From assembly GCF_900113275.1 (NCBI RefSeq), contig NZ_FOOU01000010.1:1-64000 (forward strand): 64,000 nt of DNA, written 5' to 3'. How positions within the stretch are numbered: the first letter of the stretch is position 1; the number at the start of each line of letters is the position of its first letter. The stretch comes from Neptunomonas qingdaonensis (GTDB lineage Bacteria > Pseudomonadota > Gammaproteobacteria > Pseudomonadales > Balneatricaceae). Made by a program: the position numbers and the translations under genes. The notes beneath the pieces are model-generated. The model saw nothing but the letters and a program-made list of their open reading frames with translations. It did not search any database and had not been told where the DNA came from. Below, piece by piece: positions 56,034-64,000 of this stretch.

Positions 56034-57401
56034 ATGGCCACGCCCGACTTGCTGCAGGACAATATTCGACCAACCTTGCTGAGAATGACGGGCCCGATGA
56101 TGGTCGGCATTGTCAGTCTGATGTTGTTCAACCTTGCAGATATCTATTTTGTATCTTTACTCGGCACGGCACCTATGGCTGCGTTGGCATTTACGTTTCC
56201 TGTCACATTTTCAGTGGTGAGCCTGGCCATTGGTTTTGGTATAGGTACATCGGCGATTATGGCCAGACTTATTGGCCAGGGGCGGCAAGGAGAAGCCGCA
56301 GAGCTGGCAACTGATAATTTAATGATGACCCTGATATTGGTGTTATGTGTCAGTTTGACCGCTCAATTTTTAATGGTGCCATTATTTACACTGATGGGCG
56401 CTACTCATGAGCAACTTCCTTATATTCTTACCTATATGGATATTTGGTGGTTTGGCGCCGTATTTCTGGTAACCAATATGGTGGCCAATAGCGCTTTGCG
56501 GGCCAGAGGCGATACCAAGACACCGGCATTAGTGATGGCTGGATCGTCTATACTCAATATGCTGCTTGACCCTTTGTTGATCTTTGGCTGGGGTCCTGTT
56601 CCTGCCATGGGCATTAAAGGCGCGGCAATGGCCAGTGTGATCTCGTGGGCTTGTGTGTCCGTCATTGTTAGTTATGTTCTGTATCGGCGTTATCAGTTGA
56701 TTATTATTATGAAGCCGGTTGCCAGCAGAATTTTTGGACATTGGTTGAAAGTAATGAAAATAGGTTTGCCTGCGGCTTTGTCGAATATGATGACGCCGCT
56801 GGCGGGTGGTATATTGACGGCCATGGTTGCACAGCATGGTGCCGAAGCTGTGGCGGCTTTTGGTGTAGGCAACCGGCTTGAGTCACTATCATTGCTGGTA
56901 TGTTTAGCTTTATCCATGACGTTACCGCCGTTTGTCAGTCAGAACTTTGGAGCGGGTCAGATTCAGCGGGTGATCGCCGCCTACCATGGGGCCATAAAGT
57001 TTGCTTTAGTATGGCAACTTCTGGTGTTTGTTTTGTTGTGGATTTTTCGTGATTCCATTGCTGATTTATTCGCGGCATCTGAGTTAATTAAAACACCGTT
57101 GCTGATGTGGTTATCTGTCGTGCCGCTCGGATTTGGTATGCAGGCGGTTATTTTTCTGAGTGCATCAACATTCAATGCACTGCATCAGCCGTTGCGTGCT
57201 ATGCGCATTAGTATTTTACGCTTGTTCGTGTTCTTCATTCCGATGGCGTGGGTGGCGAATCAGGTGTGGGGGTTGCAAGCTATGTTTGTGGCCTTTGTCT
57301 TGGCAAATACGGTCGCTTCATGGGTAGCCTACCGAAGCGTTAGTCGGTTATTAGTGACAAAAAGTGCGGCGACTCCCGGTGAGTCTGCGGCGAATCAATA
57401 G
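56034..57401 (+). CDS. MATE family multidrug or metabolite exporter
   Basis: The 455-residue protein has twelve predicted helices in two similar halves. The first begins RPTLLRMTGPMMVGIVSLMLFNLADIYFVSLLGTAPMAALAF, and the second KIGLPAALSNMMTPLAGGILTAMVAQHGAEAVAAFGVGNRLESL near residue 240. MATE proteins export organic cations with Na+ or H+. Substrate cannot be read from sequence. It is a single gene, with no regulator next to it. Confidence 0.93.
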   Translation: MATPDLLQDNIRPTLLRMTGPMMVGIVSLMLFNLADIYFVSLLGTAPMAALAFTFPVTFSVVSLAIGFGIGTSAIMARLIGQGRQGEAAELATDNLMMTLILVLCVSLTAQFLMVPLFTLMGATHEQLPYILTYMDIWWFGAVFLVTNMVANSALRARGDTKTPALVMAGSSILNMLLDPLLIFGWGPVPAMGIKGAAMASVISWACVSVIVSYVLYRRYQLIIIMKPVASRIFGHWLKVMKIGLPAALSNMMTPLAGGILTAMVAQHGAEAVAAFGVGNRLESLSLLVCLALSMTLPPFVSQNFGAGQIQRVIAAYHGAIKFALVWQLLVFVLLWIFRDSIADLFAASELIKTPLLMWLSVVPLGFGMQAVIFLSASTFNALHQPLRAMRISILRLFVFFIPMAWVANQVWGLQAMFVAFVLANTVASWVAYRSVSRLLVTKSAATPGESAANQ

Positions 57402-57536
57402 TTTTTAAGTTAATTCTGCCCTATCATTATTTGTTAATAATCAGATACTATCCTAAAGACTATAAACCAAAGTCATATTATGAAATGGAAGTCATAGGTC
57501 TATGATCGGATGTATGACTGTGTAGAATCATAAAAA

Positions 57537-57578
57537 TTAAGTTACATAGATAAAATAATAAGTTACATAAAACACAAT
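57537..57578 (+). repeat. Short direct repeat upstream of the PhaB-type gene
   Basis: TAAGTTACATA occurs twice, 22 bases apart, in an AT-rich leader (57402-57602) that otherwise shows no clear promoter. A role as a binding site is possible. Confidence 0.4.
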
Positions 57579-57602
57579 AAATTCAAAATAAGGGATGTAG
57601 AT

Positions 57603-58352
57603 ATGGGTAAGTTGGTTGCTCTTGTAACAGGTGGTACTGGTGGGCTGGGTGCTTCAATATGCCGTAGTCTGGCGGATAAAGGGTTTACAGTAGTAGCGGG
57701 TTATAACAGTGGCGGTAATCACGAAAAAGCAAAAGCATGGCAGGCTGAGCAAAAAGCTGACGGCTATGATATCCATGTTGCTTATGGTGATGTCACTAAT
57801 ACAGCTTCATGCGAAGAATGTATTGCTACTGTTCAGGAACTGACAGGCGGTACAGTTGATGTACTGGTAAACAACGCTGGTATCACCCGCGATGGTCAGT
57901 TTAAGAAAATGAGCTGGGATCAGTGGGATGAAGTACTAACGGCTAACTTGGATTCAATGTTCCATATGACCCGTTTGGTAATTAACCCAATGCTGGAAAA
58001 AGGCTTTGGACGTGTTATCAACATTTCATCTGTTAACGCTCAGAAAGGCCAGTTTGGTCAGTGTAACTACTCTGCTGCTAAAGCAGGTATTCACGGTTTC
58101 ACTAAAGCGTTAGCGCAAGAAGTGGCATCTAAAGGCGTTACTGTAAACACAGTATCTCCTGGTTACGTGATGACGCCGATGGTCGCTAAAATTGCTGTTG
58201 AAGTTCAGCAGAAAATTTGCGCTACCATTCCTGTGGGTCGTTTTGGTACGCCTGAAGAGATCGGTCGTATCGTGACTTTCCTGGCGGAAGACGGGTCTGG
58301 ATACATCACCGGTGCTGATATGTCTATTAACGGTGGTCTGCACATGTCGTAA
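57603..58352 (+). CDS. phaB: Acetoacetyl-CoA reductase (PhaB-type short-chain dehydrogenase)
   Basis: The 249-residue SDR enzyme has a cofactor loop TGGTGGLGASICRSLA near residue 9, the NNAG motif near residue 90 and the catalytic Ser-Tyr-x3-Lys as ISSVNAQKGQFGQCNYSAAKAG near residue 141. The GQFGQCNYSAAKAG stretch and the terminal GGLHMS are specific to PhaB rather than FabG. It reduces acetoacetyl-CoA to (R)-3-hydroxybutyryl-CoA for polyhydroxybutyrate. No phaC or phaA is next to it. Codon use indicates strong expression; a terminator follows. Confidence 0.92.
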   Translation: MGKLVALVTGGTGGLGASICRSLADKGFTVVAGYNSGGNHEKAKAWQAEQKADGYDIHVAYGDVTNTASCEECIATVQELTGGTVDVLVNNAGITRDGQFKKMSWDQWDEVLTANLDSMFHMTRLVINPMLEKGFGRVINISSVNAQKGQFGQCNYSAAKAGIHGFTKALAQEVASKGVTVNTVSPGYVMTPMVAKIAVEVQQKICATIPVGRFGTPEEIGRIVTFLAEDGSGYITGADMSINGGLHMS

Positions 58353-58370
58353 TGACATTGGTTTGACTAT

Positions 58371-58400
58371 AAAAAAACCCGCTAATCGCGGGTTTTTTTT
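58371..58400 (+). terminator. Terminator after phaB
   Basis: CCCGC (58378-58382) and GCGGG (58388-58392) with flanking A and T runs extend the stem (A7 before, T8 after). It could act for both strands and also end the converging DUF349 gene. Confidence 0.88.
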
Positions 58401-58444
58401 GTTTTATGTGACCTGCCCTAAATAAGGTTGTCACTTTTCTGCTG

Positions 58445-61318
58445 TTAATTAAACACAGAATCAATCAGTTGATTGAAGCGCTTATTCAGGGTTTCATTTG
58501 TCAGCCTGAATGGCACAGAGAGGGATTCAAACTCCAGTGTTTTGATGTCCGTCAATTTGACTGATTTTTGTTGTTGCTCCAGTGCTTTTTGCAGGCGTTG
58601 CATCTGATATTCCATTCTCAAGGCCTGATCTCGCTCCGGTGAAGGCAAGCTCAGAGCGATCTCCAGGCGAATACAGATTTCTCTGAGTTCTTTGTCTGCA
58701 CTTGCTAGCAGTGGCTCCAGATCGACCTCTCCTGAGGCTATTGACTCAATCTGCTTGCGCCGCCTGGTGATTTTCTCATGGAAATCGTTGCTGGTATTAA
58801 GTTGCCAGCTTTTAAAGAGTTCTTCAGGCGATGCAGTGAAGTTGTTTTGCAAAATCATTTCTTCAAACTGGTCACATAATTGTGCATGCTCGAATAATTT
58901 TTGTATCTCTGCATTATCAACGAAACGAGTCAGATCACTCGCTTGCTGTTCAATATAACGTGCCGCCTTTTTAAATTTTTCAATATCATGAGGGGGTAAT
59001 GACTCTTTGTAGTTTTCAATCAACTGTCGTGTTTCATTGATGTGATTGATTTTTTGTTGTGTATTAAGCGGTGTTTCTTCGAAAGCAGATAGCTCTTCAA
59101 TGATTTGTTTAAGGTGCTGCCTGGCCGATTGCAGGGCTTCCCGTGACGGTGCTTGGTCCTGCAGACGTTGGAAAATAATATCGCAGTGAACCCTGAAGGC
59201 TTTCCACAGTTTTCGTTCCTGGCTGTGAAATGTGGGACCACACTCTTTCCAGGCTTTTTGCAGGCTTTTTGCTTGCTCTGCGGCTGCAGAAACATCATCT
59301 GCTGTCGTCAGTGATTCTGCTTCAAGGATCAGCTTTTGTTTGACAGCCATAGAACTTTCTTTGATAGCCTGGAAATGTGTTTCAGCCTCAAGAAGTAACT
59401 CATTGAATTTGATTTGTAAGGCCTGGCCGGGTGTTCTGTCAACAGGCGTGAAACGGCGCCACTCTTGTCTGGCTGTTTGAATAATCTGTTCAACCGAACG
59501 CCAATCACATGTGTCCCAGTTGATCTGTTGCAAGTAGGTCGCAACTTCGCTAAAGATCAGTTCTTTTTGTTGAAGGTTGTAGCGACGAGCTTCGTTTTGT
59601 TGTGCGAAAAAGGCTTCGCAAGGCTCATAAGCTTTATCTGAAGCTGTTTTAAAACGTTTCCAGATAGCCTGAGAATGGAACGGATCAGTGGCATCCAGCA
59701 TTTTCCATTGTTGCTGGAGTGCTTTTATTTGCTTAGCCTTTTCCAGGTGAGGAAGTGCTGCTTGCTCTGCCAGTGCTTCCATATCGAGACACAGCTGTTC
59801 TTTTTTCGGCGTTACAGCGAAGCCTTGCCAATCTTTTATTTCATCCAGACGAAGCACAAGCCCCTTGTATTGTTGATCAAGCACGTCATTCGTTGAGCCG
59901 TTGACCGACTTGTTAACCGGGTTGTTAAGTAGTGCGAGTAATTCGGTGGCTTTGCGGGATGCTTTATCTGCCGCCTTGATGCTGCCGCTTTCAATGTTGC
60001 TTTCTAGTAGCTCTAGTTGTATTTGCAGCTTGTCTTTGAGCGACTTGGTTTTTTCTACTTGCTGTCGTTTTTCTATATTCAATTGCTGCGCCAATGCATC
60101 CAGTAGTTGGATAGGCTGTGGCTTATCTGCGTTTTCGGGCCAGGCTATTTTTTTAATAATGGCGTTAACTTTTTTTAGCTTCTCTTGCAACGGCTTATGC
60201 TTAAACGCTGTTTTTTCGCAGCTTGCCAGAAACTCTGAAGCGCTAGTGAGTTTGTCTTCAATGGAGATGCTATGTGAATAGACTGTTGCTAATTGACTTT
60301 GTAGTCGGTCAAATGCTTTTTGTTGTTCACTGCTGGCATCGTCAGCAAGCGGGGCCCATTGAGCTTTAAATTGATCTGATTGCTGCAGCAGCATAGCGAG
60401 TGAGTCACTTGATTGCTCGGCGCTTTGTAGGTCTTGGATATGTTGTTGCATCTGATCTATTAACGCAGCGGCCGTTTCGCGCACCTGTACAATGCGTTGC
60501 TGTTCTTTTTCAATGGCAGCTTCTTTATCAAGAACCGCTTGGATACGTTGTAAGCAAGTATGCGATGCTTCATCAAACTGTCTTTGATAGACCGCGGTGG
60601 TTGAGCTGTGAATAGTGCTCCAGTCCTGAAGAAGCGCATCATGTTTAGCCGGATATAGTGGATACCACTCACCTGTGGACAGATGTGTTATTTGTTCAAG
60701 AACGGTTTGGGCATGAAGTTGAAGTGCTTGCTGCTGTTTTTGCTGTTCACGGATAAGGCTGGATTTATCGCGCATGATGCGATGAATAGCTTTGTCGTTT
60801 TGTCGTGTTAGCTTTAATAGCTGCTCAATCAGCGCTGGCTCAGTAATGCGCTCAGCTGCTTTTTTACGAGTATTGATAGGTGACGAGGAGATAGCAATAT
60901 CAAGTAGCTGCAGTTCATCTTCGGTTTGCTCAACAAACTGGTTTTGTAAGGCGTGGAATGGGGTTTTACAAATGACTCGCCAGACCGCTGCGGGGGCGAC
61001 GTTTTGTTCCAGTTGCTCCAGTAGTTTTTCGGGCTGTTCTTCCGCGCTGAGCAGGTGAGCCAGATGTGTTTCAATAACCTCAGAATGAGAACCTGGTTCA
61101 GCAAGTGATGCTGAACTCTGTAAAAGCAGAATCAGGTTATTGATGCTATTTATCCGTTCGATTGCCGCTTGCCTGACATGAGTATCAGGATCATGAATCG
61201 CCAGTGTGGAAAGGATACGATACTGGTCATCACAATCATCGCGTAAATTTTTTACGGCGTTTAATCGTATGGTTGGGCTGGTATGTTGCCATTTAGGCTT
61301 AAAAAACTTTGATAACAT
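58445..61318 (-). CDS. Large DUF349-repeat coiled-coil protein
   Basis: The 957-residue cytoplasmic protein starts MLSKFFKPKWQHTSPTIRLNAV and has a HEAT-like opening (DPDTHVRQAAIERI). Then come long charged coiled-coil stretches and several DUF349 units, e.g. EWRRFTPVDRTPGQALQIKFN and LQKAWKECGPTFHSQERKLWKAFR. The W-K-x-G/D-P pattern recurs at about 80-residue spacing. The function is unknown; the family is conserved in gammaproteobacteria. I chose ATG 61318 over an upstream ATG that adds 11 residues with no conservation signal. Confidence 0.85.
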   Translation of the reverse strand: MLSKFFKPKWQHTSPTIRLNAVKNLRDDCDDQYRILSTLAIHDPDTHVRQAAIERINSINNLILLLQSSASLAEPGSHSEVIETHLAHLLSAEEQPEKLLEQLEQNVAPAAVWRVICKTPFHALQNQFVEQTEDELQLLDIAISSSPINTRKKAAERITEPALIEQLLKLTRQNDKAIHRIMRDKSSLIREQQKQQQALQLHAQTVLEQITHLSTGEWYPLYPAKHDALLQDWSTIHSSTTAVYQRQFDEASHTCLQRIQAVLDKEAAIEKEQQRIVQVRETAAALIDQMQQHIQDLQSAEQSSDSLAMLLQQSDQFKAQWAPLADDASSEQQKAFDRLQSQLATVYSHSISIEDKLTSASEFLASCEKTAFKHKPLQEKLKKVNAIIKKIAWPENADKPQPIQLLDALAQQLNIEKRQQVEKTKSLKDKLQIQLELLESNIESGSIKAADKASRKATELLALLNNPVNKSVNGSTNDVLDQQYKGLVLRLDEIKDWQGFAVTPKKEQLCLDMEALAEQAALPHLEKAKQIKALQQQWKMLDATDPFHSQAIWKRFKTASDKAYEPCEAFFAQQNEARRYNLQQKELIFSEVATYLQQINWDTCDWRSVEQIIQTARQEWRRFTPVDRTPGQALQIKFNELLLEAETHFQAIKESSMAVKQKLILEAESLTTADDVSAAAEQAKSLQKAWKECGPTFHSQERKLWKAFRVHCDIIFQRLQDQAPSREALQSARQHLKQIIEELSAFEETPLNTQQKINHINETRQLIENYKESLPPHDIEKFKKAARYIEQQASDLTRFVDNAEIQKLFEHAQLCDQFEEMILQNNFTASPEELFKSWQLNTSNDFHEKITRRRKQIESIASGEVDLEPLLASADKELREICIRLEIALSLPSPERDQALRMEYQMQRLQKALEQQQKSVKLTDIKTLEFESLSVPFRLTNETLNKRFNQLIDSVFN

Positions 61319-61481
61319 TAACGATTTTCTTGTATTAGCAATACTGGACAACAGAAATCCAGATGAATGGGGAGGCAGATTCTAACGGGCACTAGGCGGT
61401 CAGGAAAAGCCTTTATATATGGGTTAAATAGGGATTTTTTGCAGCTTTCCTTATCCAACCGTTTCACTGATACCCTGCTTT

Positions 61482-61523
61482 TCACATCAGAGCTATATCA
61501 CATCAGGGCTACATCACATCAAG
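61482..61523. repeat. 16-bp tandem repeat directly behind the YchJ-type gene
   Basis: TCACATCAGAGCTATA (61482-61497), TCACATCAGGGCTACA (61498-61513) and partial TCACATCAAG (61514-61523) follow one another. On the minus strand the stop codon of the YchJ-type gene (61519-61521) is within the first unit, so the repeat begins at the end of that gene. Confidence 0.8.
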
Positions 61524-61947
61524 CAACAGATCTGACATTCACTTCTCCATCGGCATAGTACCACTGGCCGTTTTTAGCATAGAAGCTGGATCGCTCATGT
61601 AAAATACATTGATCATCTTCTGTTTCAAATGCCGCTTCAAACTCCACTACACCTTGAGTGTCTTCTTTACTACCAGCTTCTTTGTTGAGAATGGTTAAGC
61701 CTGTCCACGTAGTGAACTGAATTTGTTCAGCAACAATGGCGCGGTCAATTAATTCACGCTTCTCCGGCACAGTAGTGTCTATCAGATAGTCTATGGCTCC
61801 CAGGGCAAAAGCAGTATAACGGCTGCGCATCAGTTGCTCTGCTGTGGGCGCTGGCTTTTGACCTTCAATATAGGGCTCGCAACAGAATGCAAACGACTTC
61901 TCTGATCCACATGGACAACGCTGTTGTGTTGTTTGACTGGTCAGCAT
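61519..61947 (-). CDS. YchJ-type protein with SEC-C zinc motif
   Basis: The 142-residue protein opens with a SEC-C motif RCPCGSEKSFAFCCEPYI (Cys-x-Cys-x8-CC), followed by AEQLMRSRYTAFALGAIDYLIDTT and WTGLTIL. Family length and order match UPF0225/YchJ. The role is unknown; SEC-C motifs bind zinc and resemble the SecA C-terminus. It ends in a tandem repeat and is divergent from sbcB with about 85 bases between starts. Confidence 0.9.
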   Translation of the reverse strand: MLTSQTTQQRCPCGSEKSFAFCCEPYIEGQKPAPTAEQLMRSRYTAFALGAIDYLIDTTVPEKRELIDRAIVAEQIQFTTWTGLTILNKEAGSKEDTQGVVEFEAAFETEDDQCILHERSSFYAKNGQWYYADGEVNVRSVA

Positions 61948-62032
61948 ATGTAATCCTCCCTATCAGACCTGTTACTATTTGAATTTTATTATAGCCTGCT
62001 TACCCGGCATATATCACGGATATTTGAACACA

Positions 62033-63487
62033 ATGACAGCGGAACGCACTTTTTTTTGGCACGATTATGAAACCTTTGGTATTGATCCTAAAAGAGACCG
62101 TCCTGTGCAATTTGCAGGCGTTCGCACGGATGAGAACCTGAATATCATTGATGAACCGGTGATGCTCTATTGCAAACCAGCCGATGATACTCTGCCGCAT
62201 CCGCAAGCATGTTTAATCACAGGCATCACGCCTCAAAAGGCTATCCGTGAAGGGGTCTGTGAAGCCGAATTCATTAAGTGTATCCATGACGAATTTACAC
62301 GACCAGGCACCTGTGCCGTGGGTTATAACAGTATTCGTTTTGATGATGAGGTGACGCGTTATACCCTCTATAGGAACTTTTTTGATCCCTATGCCCGGGA
62401 GTGGCAGAACGACTGCTCACGCTGGGACATCATTGATATGTTGCGCCTGACACGTGCGTTGCGCCCGGAGGGTATTGTCTGGCCTGAGCATGAGGATGGT
62501 ACGCCCAGTTTGCGCTTAGAAGACCTGACAAAAGCGAATGGCATTGATCATGGACATGCGCACGATGCGTTATCAGATGTGTATGCGACGATAGCGATGG
62601 CAAAGTTGGTTAAAGAGCGCCAGCCAAAATTGTATGAGTTTACACTGGCCAACAAAGATAAGGCGTCAGCGCAGAAAATGTTGGATGTCTCCTCAATGAA
62701 GCCTGTGTTGCATGTGTCATCCCGTTACGCAGCGGCGTTGGGGAATTTAGCTGTGGTTGCACCCTTGATACAGCACCCGGTTAATCGTAATAGTATTCTG
62801 GTGTGGGATTTGCGTGCCGATCCTGCCCCATTGCTGACATTGTCGGTTGATGAGATCAGGCACTACATGTATTTAGCTGCCGCCGATCGTTCCGCTACAG
62901 ACCCTGTTATTGCATTGAAGCAGGTACATGTGAATAAGTGCCCGATTTTAGCACCTGCCGGGATGCTGAATAAGGATGAAGCGGCGCGCTTCTCTATCGA
63001 CGGGGATATGTGCAGGGCGCATCTGGCTTTATTACGAAATTCTCCTGAATTAAAAGCCAAGCTTGCCGATGTACTGAGTGTAGATGGTTTTGAATCTGAC
63101 GGTGACCCGGATCATATGTTGTATTCGGGTGGTTTTTTTAATGATACCGATAAAAAGATGATGCAGCAGGTCAGAGAGAGTGATCCGGAAGCGTTGGCAG
63201 AGATGCAACTGGCATTTCAGGATCCTCGATTGGAAGAGATGTTATTTCGCTACCGCGCTCGCAATTACCCATTAACTCTTAATGATGATGAGCAGTCTCA
63301 ATGGGAGCAATACCGTAGTGATAAATTATTGAAACCAGATAAACGTGGCTTGATGACAATGAAAGTGTTTTACGAACAGTTGAATGCCCTTTATCAGGAC
63401 CCGGAGCTAAGCATGTCTAATCGGGAAGTGCTGGAAGAGTTGGCAATCTACGCTGAGTCCATCTATCCCATGGAGAACTCATGGTAA
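62033..63487 (+). CDS. sbcB: Exodeoxyribonuclease I
   Basis: The 484-residue DnaQ-fold exonuclease has the first acidic motif HDYETFGIDPKRDRPVQFAG near residue 10, GYNSIRFDDEVTRY near residue 100 and HDALSDVYATIAMA near residue 180. It digests single-stranded DNA 3' to 5' and takes part in recombination and mismatch repair. ATG 62033 is preferred to the longer frame because homologues start here. The next gene begins inside its last codons. Confidence 0.96.
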   Translation: MTAERTFFWHDYETFGIDPKRDRPVQFAGVRTDENLNIIDEPVMLYCKPADDTLPHPQACLITGITPQKAIREGVCEAEFIKCIHDEFTRPGTCAVGYNSIRFDDEVTRYTLYRNFFDPYAREWQNDCSRWDIIDMLRLTRALRPEGIVWPEHEDGTPSLRLEDLTKANGIDHGHAHDALSDVYATIAMAKLVKERQPKLYEFTLANKDKASAQKMLDVSSMKPVLHVSSRYAAALGNLAVVAPLIQHPVNRNSILVWDLRADPAPLLTLSVDEIRHYMYLAAADRSATDPVIALKQVHVNKCPILAPAGMLNKDEAARFSIDGDMCRAHLALLRNSPELKAKLADVLSVDGFESDGDPDHMLYSGGFFNDTDKKMMQQVRESDPEALAEMQLAFQDPRLEEMLFRYRARNYPLTLNDDEQSQWEQYRSDKLLKPDKRGLMTMKVFYEQLNALYQDPELSMSNREVLEELAIYAESIYPMENSW

Positions 63488-63633
63488 AAGCCATGGTAAA
63501 AACTGCAGTAAAGCGGGTGCTGCTGATCAGATCAGGCGTTTATGCCGGCGCTCTTACCGGTGCTTGTGCTGGCGTTCTTAACAGTGTTTATGCCGCGGCT
63601 CTTACCGGAGCTCTTGCAGGGGCTGTCAGTGCC
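63481..63633 (+). repeat. 12-bp and 48-bp in-frame repeats at the start of the last gene
   Basis: ATGGTAAAAGCC, ATGGTAAAAACT and GCAGTAAAGCGG (63481-63516) form a 12-bp series that includes the start codon. A 48-bp unit at 63538-63585 is repeated at 63586-63633 with moderate divergence and encodes the hydrophobic segment twice. Confidence 0.85.
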
Positions 63634-63999
63634 GAGGAGCTTATCGCTTATCAGGTGGTTTTACCCAGCGGGTATTCACAGGGTACTGTTAACGGTGAAA
63701 CAGCCTACTTTCGAAAACGCCGTGGTGCTTTGGATAGCGAACCTATGCAAGTGATAGCTTACTTTAATAAACCTTCTGATCTGCCACCGCCGACAGTGGT
63801 CGCGCCTTCACCGCTGCCGCTGGTGCAAGAATTCAGGGCCGGCAAGGTATTATCAAAAGCTGACCTGAAGGGCGAAGATGCTGTTTTTCAACGCATCTTC
63901 GACGATCAGGAAAAGGAGAGATGTCTTTGGCAGCCTGAATCGTGTCAGCAGGCTTCAGGTATACAGCAGCGCCGTGAGTTTGTGCTGCCGAAACCTTAA
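63481..63999 (+). CDS. Secreted protein of unknown function with duplicated signal region
   Basis: I do not recognise this 172-residue protein. The first 51 residues are unusual: a basic start (MVKAMVKTAVKR) encoded by three 12-bp units, then two copies of a 16-residue hydrophobic segment, VYAGALTGACAGVLNS and VYAAALTGALAGAVSA. The second copy ends in VSA/EE, a good signal peptidase I site. The mature part is proline-rich and has a Cys pair (CLWQPESC), suggesting a periplasmic fate. It overlaps sbcB by seven bases and ends one base before the window edge. A second start at 63493 is possible. Confidence 0.75.
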   Translation: MVKAMVKTAVKRVLLIRSGVYAGALTGACAGVLNSVYAAALTGALAGAVSAEELIAYQVVLPSGYSQGTVNGETAYFRKRRGALDSEPMQVIAYFNKPSDLPPPTVVAPSPLPLVQEFRAGKVLSKADLKGEDAVFQRIFDDQEKERCLWQPESCQQASGIQQRREFVLPKP

Positions 64000-64000
64000 A

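Overview
The window is chromosomal DNA from a gammaproteobacterium. Gene order, protein sequences and moderate GC content suggest a free-living, probably aquatic member of the Oceanospirillales/Pseudomonadales sphere. No rRNA or tRNA gene is present, so I cannot name a genus. Most of it is conserved backbone: zapE-rplM-rpsI-petABC-sspA-sspB, then the opposite-strand set dolP-diaA-yraN-lpoA facing away from rsmI, then rnpB, then the complete dcw (division and cell wall) cluster from mraZ to lpxC, followed by secA, argJ, a Nudix/ThiE-like fusion, yacG-coaE and the type IV pilus genes pilD, pilC, pilB and pilA.

Layout. 1-770: right end of an IS66-family element inserted into a REP-associated transposase gene, with three copies of a 24-bp repeat behind it. 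862-8278: lrgAB-like genes, zapE, the L13/S9 operon, cytochrome bc1, sspA and sspB. 8314-12716: the dolP-lpoA set and rsmI. 12752-13138: RNase P RNA. 13611-15836: a lipoprotein plus a Slam-type outer-membrane protein, which looks like a two-gene type XI (Slam) surface-display system wedged between rnpB and the dcw cluster. 16178-34617: dcw cluster with a clear promoter and MraZ operator. 34829-40738: secA to coaE. 40778-47447: type IV pilus genes, two small unknown genes and nadC. 47618-55928: ampDE, an iron(III) ABC transporter whose ATPase gene is separated from its binding-protein and permease genes by a PglL-type O-oligosaccharyltransferase gene, a 139-bp MITE, and rsmE. 56034-64000: a MATE exporter, a PhaB-type reductase, a large DUF349 protein, a YchJ-type protein, exonuclease I and an unknown secreted protein.

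How the genes work together. The dcw cluster supplies the cytoplasmic and lipid-linked steps of peptidoglycan synthesis (murE, murF, mraY, murD, murG, murC, ddl), the divisome core (ftsL, ftsI, ftsW, ftsQ, ftsA, ftsZ) and the first committed lipid A step (lpxC). ampD recycles peptidoglycan and lpoA activates a peptidoglycan synthase. pilA, its export and processing genes and the PglL-type enzyme together suggest a glycosylated type IV pilus. Two Fur-box-like sites flank the iron transporter genes, and the Slam cargo has a TbpB-like barrel, so iron or haem acquisition may be a second theme.

The least expected signal is a set of short tandem repeats, often with a 12-bp (four-codon) period, at the very ends of unrelated genes: the 3' end of lpoA (crossing its stop codon), the 3' end of ftsW, the 5' ends of ftsQ, the Slam gene, ampD and the last gene, the 3' end of ampD, just behind a YchJ-type gene, and in the leaders of argJ and nadC. 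The units differ in sequence from gene to gene, so this is not one mobile repeat family. It looks like recurrent local duplication that has grown or altered protein termini.
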